Below, one piece after another: positions 31,635 through 39,675 of a stretch of 64,000 nucleotides of DNA. Origin of the DNA: Alphaproteobacteria bacterium (lineage in GTDB: Bacteria > Myxococcota_A > UBA796 > GCA-2862545). Numbering within the stretch: the first letter of the stretch is position 1; each line of letters starts with the position of its first letter. The DNA lies in NCBI GenBank assembly GCA_020632955.1, contig JACKEO010000011.1, positions 62,001 to 126,000 on the forward strand, in the 5' to 3' direction. The notes under the pieces are model-generated. The model was not told the DNA's origin, searched no databases, and was given only the letters and a program-made list of their open reading frames with translations. The position numbers and the translations under genes are program-made.

Positions 31635-33029
31635 CTAGAAGAAGGCGCGCAGGTAGAGCTGCCCACCCACGGCGGGCGCGCCGAAGCCGCTGCGATCCTC
31701 GTCGGCGTACGACAGGATGTGGCGGTCGGGCAGGAAGACGCCGAGCAGGCCGCCCACCTGGAGGTGGTCGAGCCCGTCGTAGCGCAGGCCCACGTCGATC
31801 TCGTAGCCGAGGGGGCCGCCGCGGCCCTCGTTGATGGCCTCGTCGGACGCGCGGGCGTTCAGGCCGGCGAGGAACTGGGCGTCGAGGTGCAGGCCCTGGA
31901 TGGCCTCGTACGAGATGCGCGGCCGGAAGTAGACGGCGTTCGACACCGCGTCGCCCACCTGCACGATGGAGCCGTCGCGCGCCTGGCCGGGCACGTCGGA
32001 CCGCAGCACCGGCATCGGCTGCTCGAAGAGGAAGATGCCCACGTTGTAGTCGCGGTCGAAGGCGAACGTGCGGATGCGATCGTCGTTGGGGTCGTCGTCG
32101 CCCGTGGCCCAGCCCACCTCGGCGTGGATCTGCAGCTTGTCGAGCTCCAGCGAGGCGTCGAAGGCGCCGCCCGCCGCGAAGAGGTCGACGTCGTTCAGGC
32201 CCCCGGCGAGGTCGCCGTTGCCCAGCTGGAAGACCGCCTCGGTCTCGATGCGCACGATGCCGAAGCGCAGATCCAGGGCGGCGTCGAAGGTGAAGAGGTC
32301 GAACTGGCTGTCGATGGCGTTGCTGCGGCGGTACTGGAACTGCAGCCCGCCGAAGATGCGCTCGGAGCGGTAGGCGCCCGCCACGTTCACCGCGTAGGTG
32401 GTGTCGGTGTCGTTCACGAGGCCGGCGGTGTGCAGGTCGAAGGCGAGCCGCACCCACACGTCCTGGATGAGGTGCTCCCAGCTCACGCGGTCGGCGGTGT
32501 CGCCGTAGTGCTTGACGAGGCCCATCGGCGCGATGCCCAGGCCGTCGTTCTGCCAGATGCCCATGCCCCAGTGCAGCGGCTGACGGCCCACGCGGAAGGT
32601 GCCGATGCCGGTGTGCACCTCGGCCCAGGCGCGCCACAGGGTGACGTCGAAGCGCGACGACGTGGGGTCGTCCTCGCTCACCGGGGGACGCAGGTCGTCG
32701 ACGAAGAGCCCGGGCACGTCGGCCCGCGCGACGGGGTCGAAGAAGGTGACCTGCTGGTCGCCCCAGCGGACGTTGTCGAGCGCGAGCACGTCCAGGTACA
32801 GGCCGATGCGCTCGGACGGGAAGAACTTGGGACGCAGCCACAGGCGGTGCTGCATCGACCACGACATGCCCTCGGCCTCAGCCAGCTCGCGGTTGAGGGA
32901 GAGCGTGTCGTACAGGCGCGCCCAGGTCTGGTAGGCGCCGTCGATCTGGATGTCGGCCGCAGCTGCCGGAGCGGAGGACAGGAGGAGAGCCGCCGGCAGC
33001 AGGACGACGGGTGCGAGCCGGGAGGTCAC
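31635..33029 (-). CDS. Outer-membrane beta-barrel protein
   Basis: The protein has 464 residues. The signal peptide (LLPAALLLSSAPAAAA) is followed by DIQIDGAYQTWARLYDTLS. The rest is a succession of amphipathic strands with aromatic girdles (WSMQHRLWLRPKFF, GGLQFQYRRSN, HLDAQFLAGLN), short turns, and longer Asp-rich loops. The last residue is Phe (LYLRAFF), the typical outer-membrane insertion signal. Cargo is unknown; it is porin-like in outline, with no close family recognised. Divergent from pgi; probably co-transcribed with dapB. Confidence 0.82.
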   Translation of the reverse strand: MTSRLAPVVLLPAALLLSSAPAAAADIQIDGAYQTWARLYDTLSLNRELAEAEGMSWSMQHRLWLRPKFFPSERIGLYLDVLALDNVRWGDQQVTFFDPVARADVPGLFVDDLRPPVSEDDPTSSRFDVTLWRAWAEVHTGIGTFRVGRQPLHWGMGIWQNDGLGIAPMGLVKHYGDTADRVSWEHLIQDVWVRLAFDLHTAGLVNDTDTTYAVNVAGAYRSERIFGGLQFQYRRSNAIDSQFDLFTFDAALDLRFGIVRIETEAVFQLGNGDLAGGLNDVDLFAAGGAFDASLELDKLQIHAEVGWATGDDDPNDDRIRTFAFDRDYNVGIFLFEQPMPVLRSDVPGQARDGSIVQVGDAVSNAVYFRPRISYEAIQGLHLDAQFLAGLNARASDEAINEGRGGPLGYEIDVGLRYDGLDHLQVGGLLGVFLPDRHILSYADEDRSGFGAPAVGGQLYLRAFF

Positions 33030-33054
33030 TCTGTCTCCGGAGGAGGGCCGGAGC

Positions 33055-33060
33055 GTCTAT
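33055..33060 (-). promoter_or_regulatory. -10-like element before the outer-membrane barrel and dapB
   Basis: The minus-strand hexamer ATAGAC ends 25 bases before ATG 33029. A TTGCTG lies 15 bases further upstream as a weak -35 candidate. The pgi element at 33145 points the other way. Confidence 0.45.
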
Positions 33061-33144
33061 CACGGGACCCCCGGGCAGCAACGGCAGCGGAACCGGCGTC
33101 CGAGGCGGGTGCCGCACGAGCGCCCCACGCCGCGCGCCGCCGAC

Positions 33145-33150
33145 GTTAGA
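33145..33150 (+). promoter_or_regulatory. -10-like element before pgi
   Basis: The hexamer TTAGAC ends 25 bases before GTG 33176. No -35 hexamer is seen. It is one of the best matches to the NTAGAC form. Confidence 0.45.
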
Positions 33151-33175
33151 CCAGCCCCCCGCCCGGAGCCCCACC

Positions 33176-34726
33176 GTGACCTGGCCTCCCCCGCTGCTGC
33201 TCAGCTACCCCCACCAGGCCTGGTCCCTGGACGCCACGGCCGCCGGGGTCGACCCCGAGGCGCTGGCCGCCCTGCCGTGGGCCTCCGCCCTGCAGGAGCA
33301 GGAGGCGCTCGAGGCCGGCGCCATCGCGAACCCCGACGAGCAGCGCCGCGTGGGCCACTTCTGGCTGCGCGACGCCACCCTCGCCCCCACCCTGGAGCTG
33401 GCGGGCGAGATCGACGCGGCCGTGGAGCAGGTGCGCGACCTGGCCCGCGGCGTGCGCGACGGCGTGCACCGCACCGACGCCGGCGAGGCCTTCACCGACG
33501 TGGTCCACCTGGGCATCGGGGGCAGCGCGCTGGGTCCGCGCCTGATCGTGCACGCCCTCGGCACCGATGCGCACGGACGGCGCCGCGGCCTGCCGGTGCA
33601 CTTCGTCGACAACGTCGATCCCGACGGCCTCACCTGCCTGCTCGGCCTCCTCGGGGAGCGCCTCGCCACCACGCTGGTGGTGGTGGCCTCCAAGTCGGGG
33701 GGCACGGCCGAGCCCCTGCGCGGGCTCGCGCGGCTGAGGCAGGCCTTCGAGGACCGCGGTCTGCGCCCGGCGGCGCGCCTGGTGGCCATCACCACGCCGG
33801 GCTCCCGCCTCGATCGCCAGGCCCGCCAGGAGCAGTGGCTGGCCAGCCTGCCGGTGTGGGACTGGGTGGGGGGCCGCTTCTCGGTCACCTCCACGGTGGG
33901 CCTGCTGCCCTGCGAGCTCGCGGGCGTCGACACGGCGGGCGTGCTCGAGGGCGCGGCGGCCATGGACCACTGGACGCGCCGCACCGACCCGCTGGCCAAC
34001 CCCGCCGCCGTGCTCGCGGGCGCCTGGTACCTGCTGGGCGAGGGGCGGGGCGCGCGCGACCTCGTGGTGCTCCCCTACGCCGACCGCCTCGACCTCCTCG
34101 GGCGGCACCTGCAGCAGTTGGTGATGGAGTCGGTGGGCAAGCGCCTCGACCGCCAGGGTCAGCCCGTCCACCACGGGCTCACCGTGTACGGCAACAAGGG
34201 GTCCACCGACCAGCACGCCTTCGTGCAGCAGCTGCGCGACGGCCGCGACGACGCCCTGGTGACCTTCGTGCAGGTGCTGTCGCCCAGCCCCGCCGACCCC
34301 GAGCTCGGCGACGGCGTCAGCGCCGGCGACCAGCTCCAGGGCTTCCTGCTCGGCACCCGGCGCGCGCTGCGCCAGGACGGCCGCCCCTCGCTCACGCTCA
34401 CCGCGGCCACCCTCGACGGACGGGCGCTGGGGAGCCTGATCGCCCTGTTCGAGCGCGCCGTGGGCCTGTACGCCAGCCTCGTGGACGTGAACGCCTACGA
34501 CCAGCCCGGCGTGGAGGCGGGCAAGGTGGCGGCCACGCGCATCCTCGCGCTGGCCGAGGCCCTCCGCACCCGCCTGCGCGCGGCCCCGGCCACGGTCCCG
34601 GCGCTGGCCGAGGCGCTGGAGGCCGACCCGGTCGAGGTGCTCTTCCTGCTGCAGCGCGCCGCCGTGCGCGGGGCGGTGGCGGCCGACGGGCCCGATCCCC
34701 TGCTGGCCCGGTGGCGCCTCCCCTGA
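33176..34726 (+). CDS. pgi: Glucose-6-phosphate isomerase
   Basis: The protein has 516 residues from GTG 33176. It interconverts glucose-6-phosphate and fructose-6-phosphate in glycolysis. The sugar-phosphate-binding SIS folds are clear: HLGIGGSALGPRLIVHAL (about 114-131), VVVASKSGGTAEPL (about 170-183), and MESVGKRL (315-322). The PGI catalytic His and Lys lie in VYGNKGSTDQHAFVQQLRDG and PGVEAGKVAATRI. The sequence is closer to the compact bacterial type than to the 550-residue E. coli type. Monocistronic, converging with the gene at 34755. Confidence 0.95.
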   Translation: MTWPPPLLLSYPHQAWSLDATAAGVDPEALAALPWASALQEQEALEAGAIANPDEQRRVGHFWLRDATLAPTLELAGEIDAAVEQVRDLARGVRDGVHRTDAGEAFTDVVHLGIGGSALGPRLIVHALGTDAHGRRRGLPVHFVDNVDPDGLTCLLGLLGERLATTLVVVASKSGGTAEPLRGLARLRQAFEDRGLRPAARLVAITTPGSRLDRQARQEQWLASLPVWDWVGGRFSVTSTVGLLPCELAGVDTAGVLEGAAAMDHWTRRTDPLANPAAVLAGAWYLLGEGRGARDLVVLPYADRLDLLGRHLQQLVMESVGKRLDRQGQPVHHGLTVYGNKGSTDQHAFVQQLRDGRDDALVTFVQVLSPSPADPELGDGVSAGDQLQGFLLGTRRALRQDGRPSLTLTAATLDGRALGSLIALFERAVGLYASLVDVNAYDQPGVEAGKVAATRILALAEALRTRLRAAPATVPALAEALEADPVEVLFLLQRAAVRGAVAADGPDPLLARWRLP

Positions 34727-34754
34727 GGGCGCCCCCCGCCGTGGGGCCCGCGGA

Positions 34755-35774
34755 TCAGCGCGCCGGCACGGTGATGGGCAGCTCGGCCACCCGCACGGTC
34801 TCGCCCTCGTCGGGCCGCAGCCACACCTCGGCCGTGGCCTCGAAGGCCGGCCCCGGCGGCACGGTGAAGGTGCCCTGCAGGTACCAGGCGCCGGGGCCCG
34901 CCCCCACGCGCTCACGGGTGCCGCGCCCCACGGCGGCCTCCTGCCAGGGCCCGGTCGGGGTCACGAGGCGCACCCAGGTCCAGCCCGGCACCGGCGTGGC
35001 CACGCGCGCCCGCACCTCCAGCGCACCCGTGCCCGCGGGCAGCAACGCGAAGGCGGGCTCGCCCGACAGGCGCTCCAGCCGGTCGCGCCCGTCCACCACG
35101 GCGTCCACGGCCTTGGCCGCGAGCCGCACGCCGTCGGCGGTGAGCGCCCGACCCTGCTCCGGGGCGACCTCCAGCACGTCCAGGCCCAGGCCGGGCACGT
35201 CCACGCAGAGGCCCGAGGCGCGCGCGCGGTACCAGGGCGCCTCGTGCACCACCCACGAGGGCAGCTCGATGCGGCCCTCCCCACCGGCGTCCCGCACGAG
35301 GAGCTGGCTGCGACCCCAGGCGGACTCCGCGGGCCAGGGCCGGTCGCGGAAGGCCACGCGGAAGCCGCGACCGTCCATCATGTGCACGCCGCTGGTCGCC
35401 ACGGTCCAGTCCTCGCCCACGGGCACGCGCCGGACCGCCACGCGCACGCCGCCCTCCTCCGCCACCCGCCACCCGGGGTCGGCCTCGAGGAGCCGCCAGA
35501 GCCGCGTGCGCCCCTCGTCGTCGAGCAGGCCCAGGAAGCGGCGGTCGGCCGTCAGCCCGTAGACCACCGTGGAGATCGTGCCCCGCTCGAGGTCCACCTG
35601 TTCCGCGCTGCCTCGCAGCCAGCCCTCCACCAACGCGACGTCGGCGGCGTCCCGGCCCGTCGGCAGGTCGGGCACCACGACGGGCTCGGGTTCCGGCGCG
35701 GCACGCCGGGGTCTGCCCCACGCGACCGATGCCAGGCAGAGGAGGAGGATCGGGAGCGCCCCGCGACGCCTCAC
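34755..35774 (-). CDS. Exported protein of unknown function
   Basis: The start is GTG at 35774, overlapping the stop of the methyltransferase gene (GTGA), giving 339 residues. The signal peptide reads ALPILLLCLASVAWG. The mature protein has an Ala/Glu/Pro spacer, a helical part (VALVEGWLRGSAEQVDLERG) and then mostly beta segments to the end, such as VHEAPWYRARASGLCVDVPGLGLDVLEV and WYLQGTFTVPPGPAFEATAEVWLRP. No motif known to me. It is translationally coupled to the phospholipid methyltransferase-like gene, so a lipid-related or envelope role is possible. Confidence 0.75.
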   Translation of the reverse strand: MRRRGALPILLLCLASVAWGRPRRAAPEPEPVVVPDLPTGRDAADVALVEGWLRGSAEQVDLERGTISTVVYGLTADRRFLGLLDDEGRTRLWRLLEADPGWRVAEEGGVRVAVRRVPVGEDWTVATSGVHMMDGRGFRVAFRDRPWPAESAWGRSQLLVRDAGGEGRIELPSWVVHEAPWYRARASGLCVDVPGLGLDVLEVAPEQGRALTADGVRLAAKAVDAVVDGRDRLERLSGEPAFALLPAGTGALEVRARVATPVPGWTWVRLVTPTGPWQEAAVGRGTRERVGAGPGAWYLQGTFTVPPGPAFEATAEVWLRPDEGETVRVAELPITVPAR

Positions 35775-36373
35775 GAGGGTCGTCCGGCCTTCCGGCGCGG
35801 ACCCTCCCCCACCACCACCATGGCCGGCGGCACGTTCCGCCACTCCACCGGCGAGCGCCACACGTGGTCGAACCACTGCTCGAGCGTGTCGCGGAAGCGG
35901 CTGCCCGCGGGGGAGAACTGGGCGTTGAGGTAGCTGTAGGTGACGAAGCGGCCGTCAGGCGCCAGGCAGGCCGTGATCCCCGAGAGCACCTCGGCCTGCA
36001 CGGCCTCGGGCCACATGGTCCACGGCAGCCCGCTCACCACCCGGTCGACCTGGGGATGGCCCCAGCCCGCCACCACGTCGGGCAGCGTGCGATCGGCGCG
36101 ACGCTCCAGCACGGTGGCGCCCGGCACCTTCCGCCGGAGCAGCGTCGCGAGGTGCGGGGCGGGCTCGAGGCTCAGCAGGTGGGCCGACGGCACCTGGGCC
36201 AGCACCTGCTGGGTGATGGGTCCCGTGCCCGCGCCGAGCTCGACCACCACGTGGCCGGGCCGGATGTCGGCGGTGTCCACCACCCGTCGCGCGAGGGCCT
36301 TGCTGGACGGCACCACGGAGCCGACCTCGGTGGGTCGGCGCACGAACTCGCGAAAGAAGGTCCAGGTGGACAC
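35771..36373 (-). CDS. Phospholipid N-methyltransferase-like protein
   Basis: The protein has 200 residues from GTG 36373, with GGAGG four bases upstream. It begins with TWTFFREFVRRPTEVGSVVPSSKALARRVV, matching the N-terminus of COG3963 (PmtA-like phospholipid N-methyltransferases), followed by motif I VVVELGAGTGPITQQVL. Then LLSLEPAPHLATLL, DRVVSGLPWTMWP and YSYLNAQFSP follow, the last with a Tyr-rich post-motif region. Such enzymes methylate phosphatidylethanolamine towards phosphatidylcholine, but related rRNA adenine dimethylases share motif I. The downstream coupled gene is an exported protein. Confidence 0.78.
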   Translation of the reverse strand: MSTWTFFREFVRRPTEVGSVVPSSKALARRVVDTADIRPGHVVVELGAGTGPITQQVLAQVPSAHLLSLEPAPHLATLLRRKVPGATVLERRADRTLPDVVAGWGHPQVDRVVSGLPWTMWPEAVQAEVLSGITACLAPDGRFVTYSYLNAQFSPAGSRFRDTLEQWFDHVWRSPVEWRNVPPAMVVVGEGPRRKAGRPS

Positions 36374-36392
36374 GGGCCCTCCGGCCGCCGGA

Positions 36393-36398
36393 GCGTAT
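36393..36398 (-). promoter_or_regulatory. -10-like element before the methyltransferase pair
   Basis: The minus-strand hexamer ATACGC ends 19 bases before GTG 36373, just after the RND gene stop (36427). Confidence 0.3.
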
Positions 36399-36426
36399 CC
36401 GGCGCGCCACCCCGGGCTCAACGCCC

Positions 36427-39400
36427 TCACGTGACGGTCCCGTCAGCACCTCGCTGCGACACGTGCGGCGACGCCCGGCGTCCCGCGAGGCCGTCGAGCA
36501 CCAGGTAGGCCACGGGGAGCAGGACGAGCGTGACGGCGGTGGCCAGGCCGAGGCCCACGCTGATCGCCACCGCCATCGGGGCGAGCAGCGGGTCCACCCC
36601 CGCCACGCCCAGCGCCAGCGGCAGCAGGCCGAGCACGGTGGTGACCGTGGTGATGAGCACCGGCCGCAGCCGCACCAGCGTGGCCTCCACCACCGCCTCG
36701 CGCGCCGGCATGCCGTCGGCGCGCGCCTGGTTGATGAAGTCCACGAGCACCAGCGCATCGTTCACCACGATGCCCACCAGCCCGACGCCGCCGATCAGCG
36801 CGATGAAGGACAGCTCCAGCCCGAAGGCCAGCAGGCCCAGCACCATGCCGGCCGCACCGGCGGGCACGGCCGCGAGGATCAGCAGCGGCTGCAGGTAGCT
36901 CTCGAACTGCACCGCGAGGACCACGTAGATGAGCAGCACGGCGAGCAGGGCGGCCCCCGGCAGCTGCCCGAAGCTCTCGTCGGTGTCGGCGAGCTCCCCA
37001 CCGTAGAACAGCGAGACGCCCGCGTCCTGACGCGCCAGCTCCCGGAAGGCCGGCTCCAGCGCGTTCCGCACCGCCGTGGCGCTGGTGACCTCGGGGTCGA
37101 GGTCGGCCTGCACCCGCAGGGCGCGCTGGCCGTCCACCCGCGACAGGCGCGCCGCCGTGGGCACGCGACGCACCTCGGCCACCTGGCGCAGCCGGAGGCC
37201 GGCTCCCCCCGGAAGGGTGAGCGGCAGGTCGCGCAGGGCCTCCAGGTCCACGGGCTCGGCGCGCCGGGTCCGCACGGTGGTGGCCCGCCCGTCCACGGCC
37301 AGATCCAGGGCCTCCACGCCCGCGAGCGCCCCGCGCACGGCCCCCGCCACCTGCGCCTCCCGCAGCCCCAGGCGCGCCGCCTGGGCGGGGAGCACCCGCA
37401 CCTCCCAGGCGTCCGGGCCCTCCGTGGCCTCCACCTGCACGTCGTGCACCCCCGGCCGGGAGCGGAGCCAGGCGGCCAGCCCGCCGCTCGCCTCCACCAC
37501 CGCCGTCTCGTCGAGGCCGCGCACGCGCACGTCGACCGGCCGACCCACCGGCGGCCCCCCCGCCACCTTCACCACGTCGACCGACGACACGCCCGGCACG
37601 TCGAGGGCCCGCGCGCGGATGCGATCCAGGGCGGCCGGCACCTGCGCGAGCACCTCGGGGCGGTTGGCGAAACCCACCTTCACCTGACCGTGCCGCGCGC
37701 CCCAGGTGGGCAGGCCCTGCGGCAGCTGCTGCTCGCCCACGCGCCCCGCCACGTAGAGGGTGAGACCGTCGGCCTCCTCGTCGACGATGCGCTCCACGGC
37801 ACGCACCGCGTCGGTGGTGGCCACCCGATCGGCGGTGGCGGGCAGATCGAGGTGGAAGAAGGCGAGCACGGGCTTGCCCTCGGTGGTGAGCTCGAGCCGC
37901 ATCGTGGTGGCCAGCCCGGCCGTGGCGGTGAGCAGCACCAGCAGGCCCACCAGCACGGGCAGCGGCGCGCCCGGTCGCGTGACCCGCTCCAGGATCGGCG
38001 CGTAGGCGGCCCGGATCCACCGCGTGGGCAGGTTCGGACGGTGGTCGGTGCGCTCCCGGGCGTGGCGACCGAGGTGGCCCGGCAGCACCACGAGCGCCTC
38101 GAAGAGGCTGGCCAGCAGCGACAGGATCACGGCGACGGGCACGATGCGCATCACCCGCCCCACCGTGCCGTCGAGCATCAGGAGCGGCGCGAAGGCGAGG
38201 CAGGTGGTGACGGTGGCGCTGGTGACGGCGCCCGCCACCTCCAGGGTGCCGTCCACCGCCGCGGTGATGCGGTCCTTGCCCCGCTCGAGGTGACGCTCCA
38301 CGTTCTCGACGATCACCACGGCGTCGTCGACGAGGATGCCGGTGACGAGCACCAGCCCGAAGACGGAGACCACGTTGATGGACTCGCCCACCAGCGTGAG
38401 CATCGCGATGGCACCGAGGAAGGCCACGGGCATGCCCCAGGCCACGAGCACGGCGTTGCGCACGCCCACGAAGGCCACGAGCACCAGCCCCACCAGCGCC
38501 AGCCCCACCAGGCCGTTGCTCGCGAGCACCTCGATGCGGTCGGCCACCATGCGGGCGCTGTCGTCGTAGGCCACGAGATCCAGCCCCGCGGGCAACGTGG
38601 CACGGCGCGCAGCCACCCACGCGCGCACCTCCGGCACCACCCGCAGGGCGTCGGCGTCGTCGGCGCGCAGCGGCAGCAGGTCGATCGCCGGCTGCCCCCC
38701 CACGCGCACCCGCACGTCGGCCTCGTCCACCGCCCAGGTCACCTCCGCCACGTCGCCCACCCGCACCGTGGTGCCCCCCTCCACGCGCAGGGGCACGGCG
38801 GCGATCCCGGCCGGGTCGGTGAGCCCTCGGGGGGTCCGCACGCGCACCGTGTCGGCCCCCCGGTCGAGCTGCCCCGCCGGCAGGCCCACCCCGGCCCGCG
38901 CCAGGGCGTCCGCCACCGCCTGCGGCCCCACGCCCAGTGCGGCGGCCCGCCGGTCCACCAGCCGCACCTCCACCCCCCGGGTGGAGGCCCCCTCCACCTT
39001 CACCTCCGCCACGCCCTGGATCTCGAGGAGCTCGTCCGCCAGGGTCTCGGCGAGGTCCACGGCGCGCGGGTCGCCCAGCAGCGCCACGTGCACCAGCGGG
39101 ATGCGCAGGCGCGCCACCGACACCCGCGGCCCCACCGCCGCGTCGGGCAGCACCACCTCGGCGTCGAGCACGCGCTCCACCTCGTCGCGGGTGGCCTCCA
39201 CGTCCGCACCCCGCACCAGCTCCACGGTGAGCAGGGTGCGCCCCTCGGTGGCCTCGGCGTAGACGTGCTCCACCGCGCCGACGCGCGCGAGTCCGTCCTC
39301 CAGCGGCCGGACGATCTGGTCCTCCACGTCGCCGGGGCTCGCGCCCGGGTAGCCCGCGGACACCACGAGGCGGTCGGTGGCCACCTGGGGGAACTCCTCC

Positions 39401-39507
39401 TTCGGCACCACCACCCAGGCGAGCACGCCCGCGAGCACCACGAACCCGAAGACGAGGTCGAGGAGCACGGGGTTGTCGATGCCGAGCCGGACCAGGCGGC
39501 GGAGCAC
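36427..39507 (-). CDS. RND-family efflux permease
   Basis: The protein has 1026 residues with twelve predicted membrane helices in two halves, each with a large periplasmic loop. The first helix is DLVFGFVVLAGVLAWVVVP, followed by the family sequence KEEFPQVATDRLVVSAGYPGASPGDVED. The TM4 proton-relay pair is in GILVDDAVVIVENVERH; the TM10 equivalent reads VGIVVNDALVLVDFINQAR. These are the AcrB/MexB-type RND hallmarks. Substrate unknown. Neither a membrane-fusion protein nor an outer-membrane channel is next to it, so it is an orphan or a self-contained lipid- or metabolite-type RND. A 53-base gap follows to the methyltransferase gene. Confidence 0.94.
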   Translation of the reverse strand: MLRRLVRLGIDNPVLLDLVFGFVVLAGVLAWVVVPKEEFPQVATDRLVVSAGYPGASPGDVEDQIVRPLEDGLARVGAVEHVYAEATEGRTLLTVELVRGADVEATRDEVERVLDAEVVLPDAAVGPRVSVARLRIPLVHVALLGDPRAVDLAETLADELLEIQGVAEVKVEGASTRGVEVRLVDRRAAALGVGPQAVADALARAGVGLPAGQLDRGADTVRVRTPRGLTDPAGIAAVPLRVEGGTTVRVGDVAEVTWAVDEADVRVRVGGQPAIDLLPLRADDADALRVVPEVRAWVAARRATLPAGLDLVAYDDSARMVADRIEVLASNGLVGLALVGLVLVAFVGVRNAVLVAWGMPVAFLGAIAMLTLVGESINVVSVFGLVLVTGILVDDAVVIVENVERHLERGKDRITAAVDGTLEVAGAVTSATVTTCLAFAPLLMLDGTVGRVMRIVPVAVILSLLASLFEALVVLPGHLGRHARERTDHRPNLPTRWIRAAYAPILERVTRPGAPLPVLVGLLVLLTATAGLATTMRLELTTEGKPVLAFFHLDLPATADRVATTDAVRAVERIVDEEADGLTLYVAGRVGEQQLPQGLPTWGARHGQVKVGFANRPEVLAQVPAALDRIRARALDVPGVSSVDVVKVAGGPPVGRPVDVRVRGLDETAVVEASGGLAAWLRSRPGVHDVQVEATEGPDAWEVRVLPAQAARLGLREAQVAGAVRGALAGVEALDLAVDGRATTVRTRRAEPVDLEALRDLPLTLPGGAGLRLRQVAEVRRVPTAARLSRVDGQRALRVQADLDPEVTSATAVRNALEPAFRELARQDAGVSLFYGGELADTDESFGQLPGAALLAVLLIYVVLAVQFESYLQPLLILAAVPAGAAGMVLGLLAFGLELSFIALIGGVGLVGIVVNDALVLVDFINQARADGMPAREAVVEATLVRLRPVLITTVTTVLGLLPLALGVAGVDPLLAPMAVAISVGLGLATAVTLVLLPVAYLVLDGLAGRRASPHVSQRGADGTVT

Positions 39508-39529
39508 GCGGACCTCCCCGAGGACCCGC

Positions 39530-39535
39530 GCCTAA
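39530..39535 (-). promoter_or_regulatory. -10-like element before the RND gene
   Basis: The minus-strand hexamer TTAGGC ends 22 bases before ATG 39507. This is a 168-base divergent region shared with the M2-like gene. Confidence 0.45.
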
Positions 39536-39675
39536 CCCCGTCCGGCCGACGGATCGGCTCGTGTTCGGACCCGGTCGGTCCGATGTGCCCCCACGCAGGC
39601 CCCGCCGACGGCGGCAGCGCGGCTTGCGCGGCGCCCCGGTGTCGGTGATCATGCGCGCGCCACCCGGGAGCCTCC

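Noticed and set aside
36463..39648. A long plus-strand open frame opposite the RND gene
   Set aside because: Its His/Gln/Arg-rich text has no family resemblance, while the minus strand encodes a normal 1026-residue RND permease.
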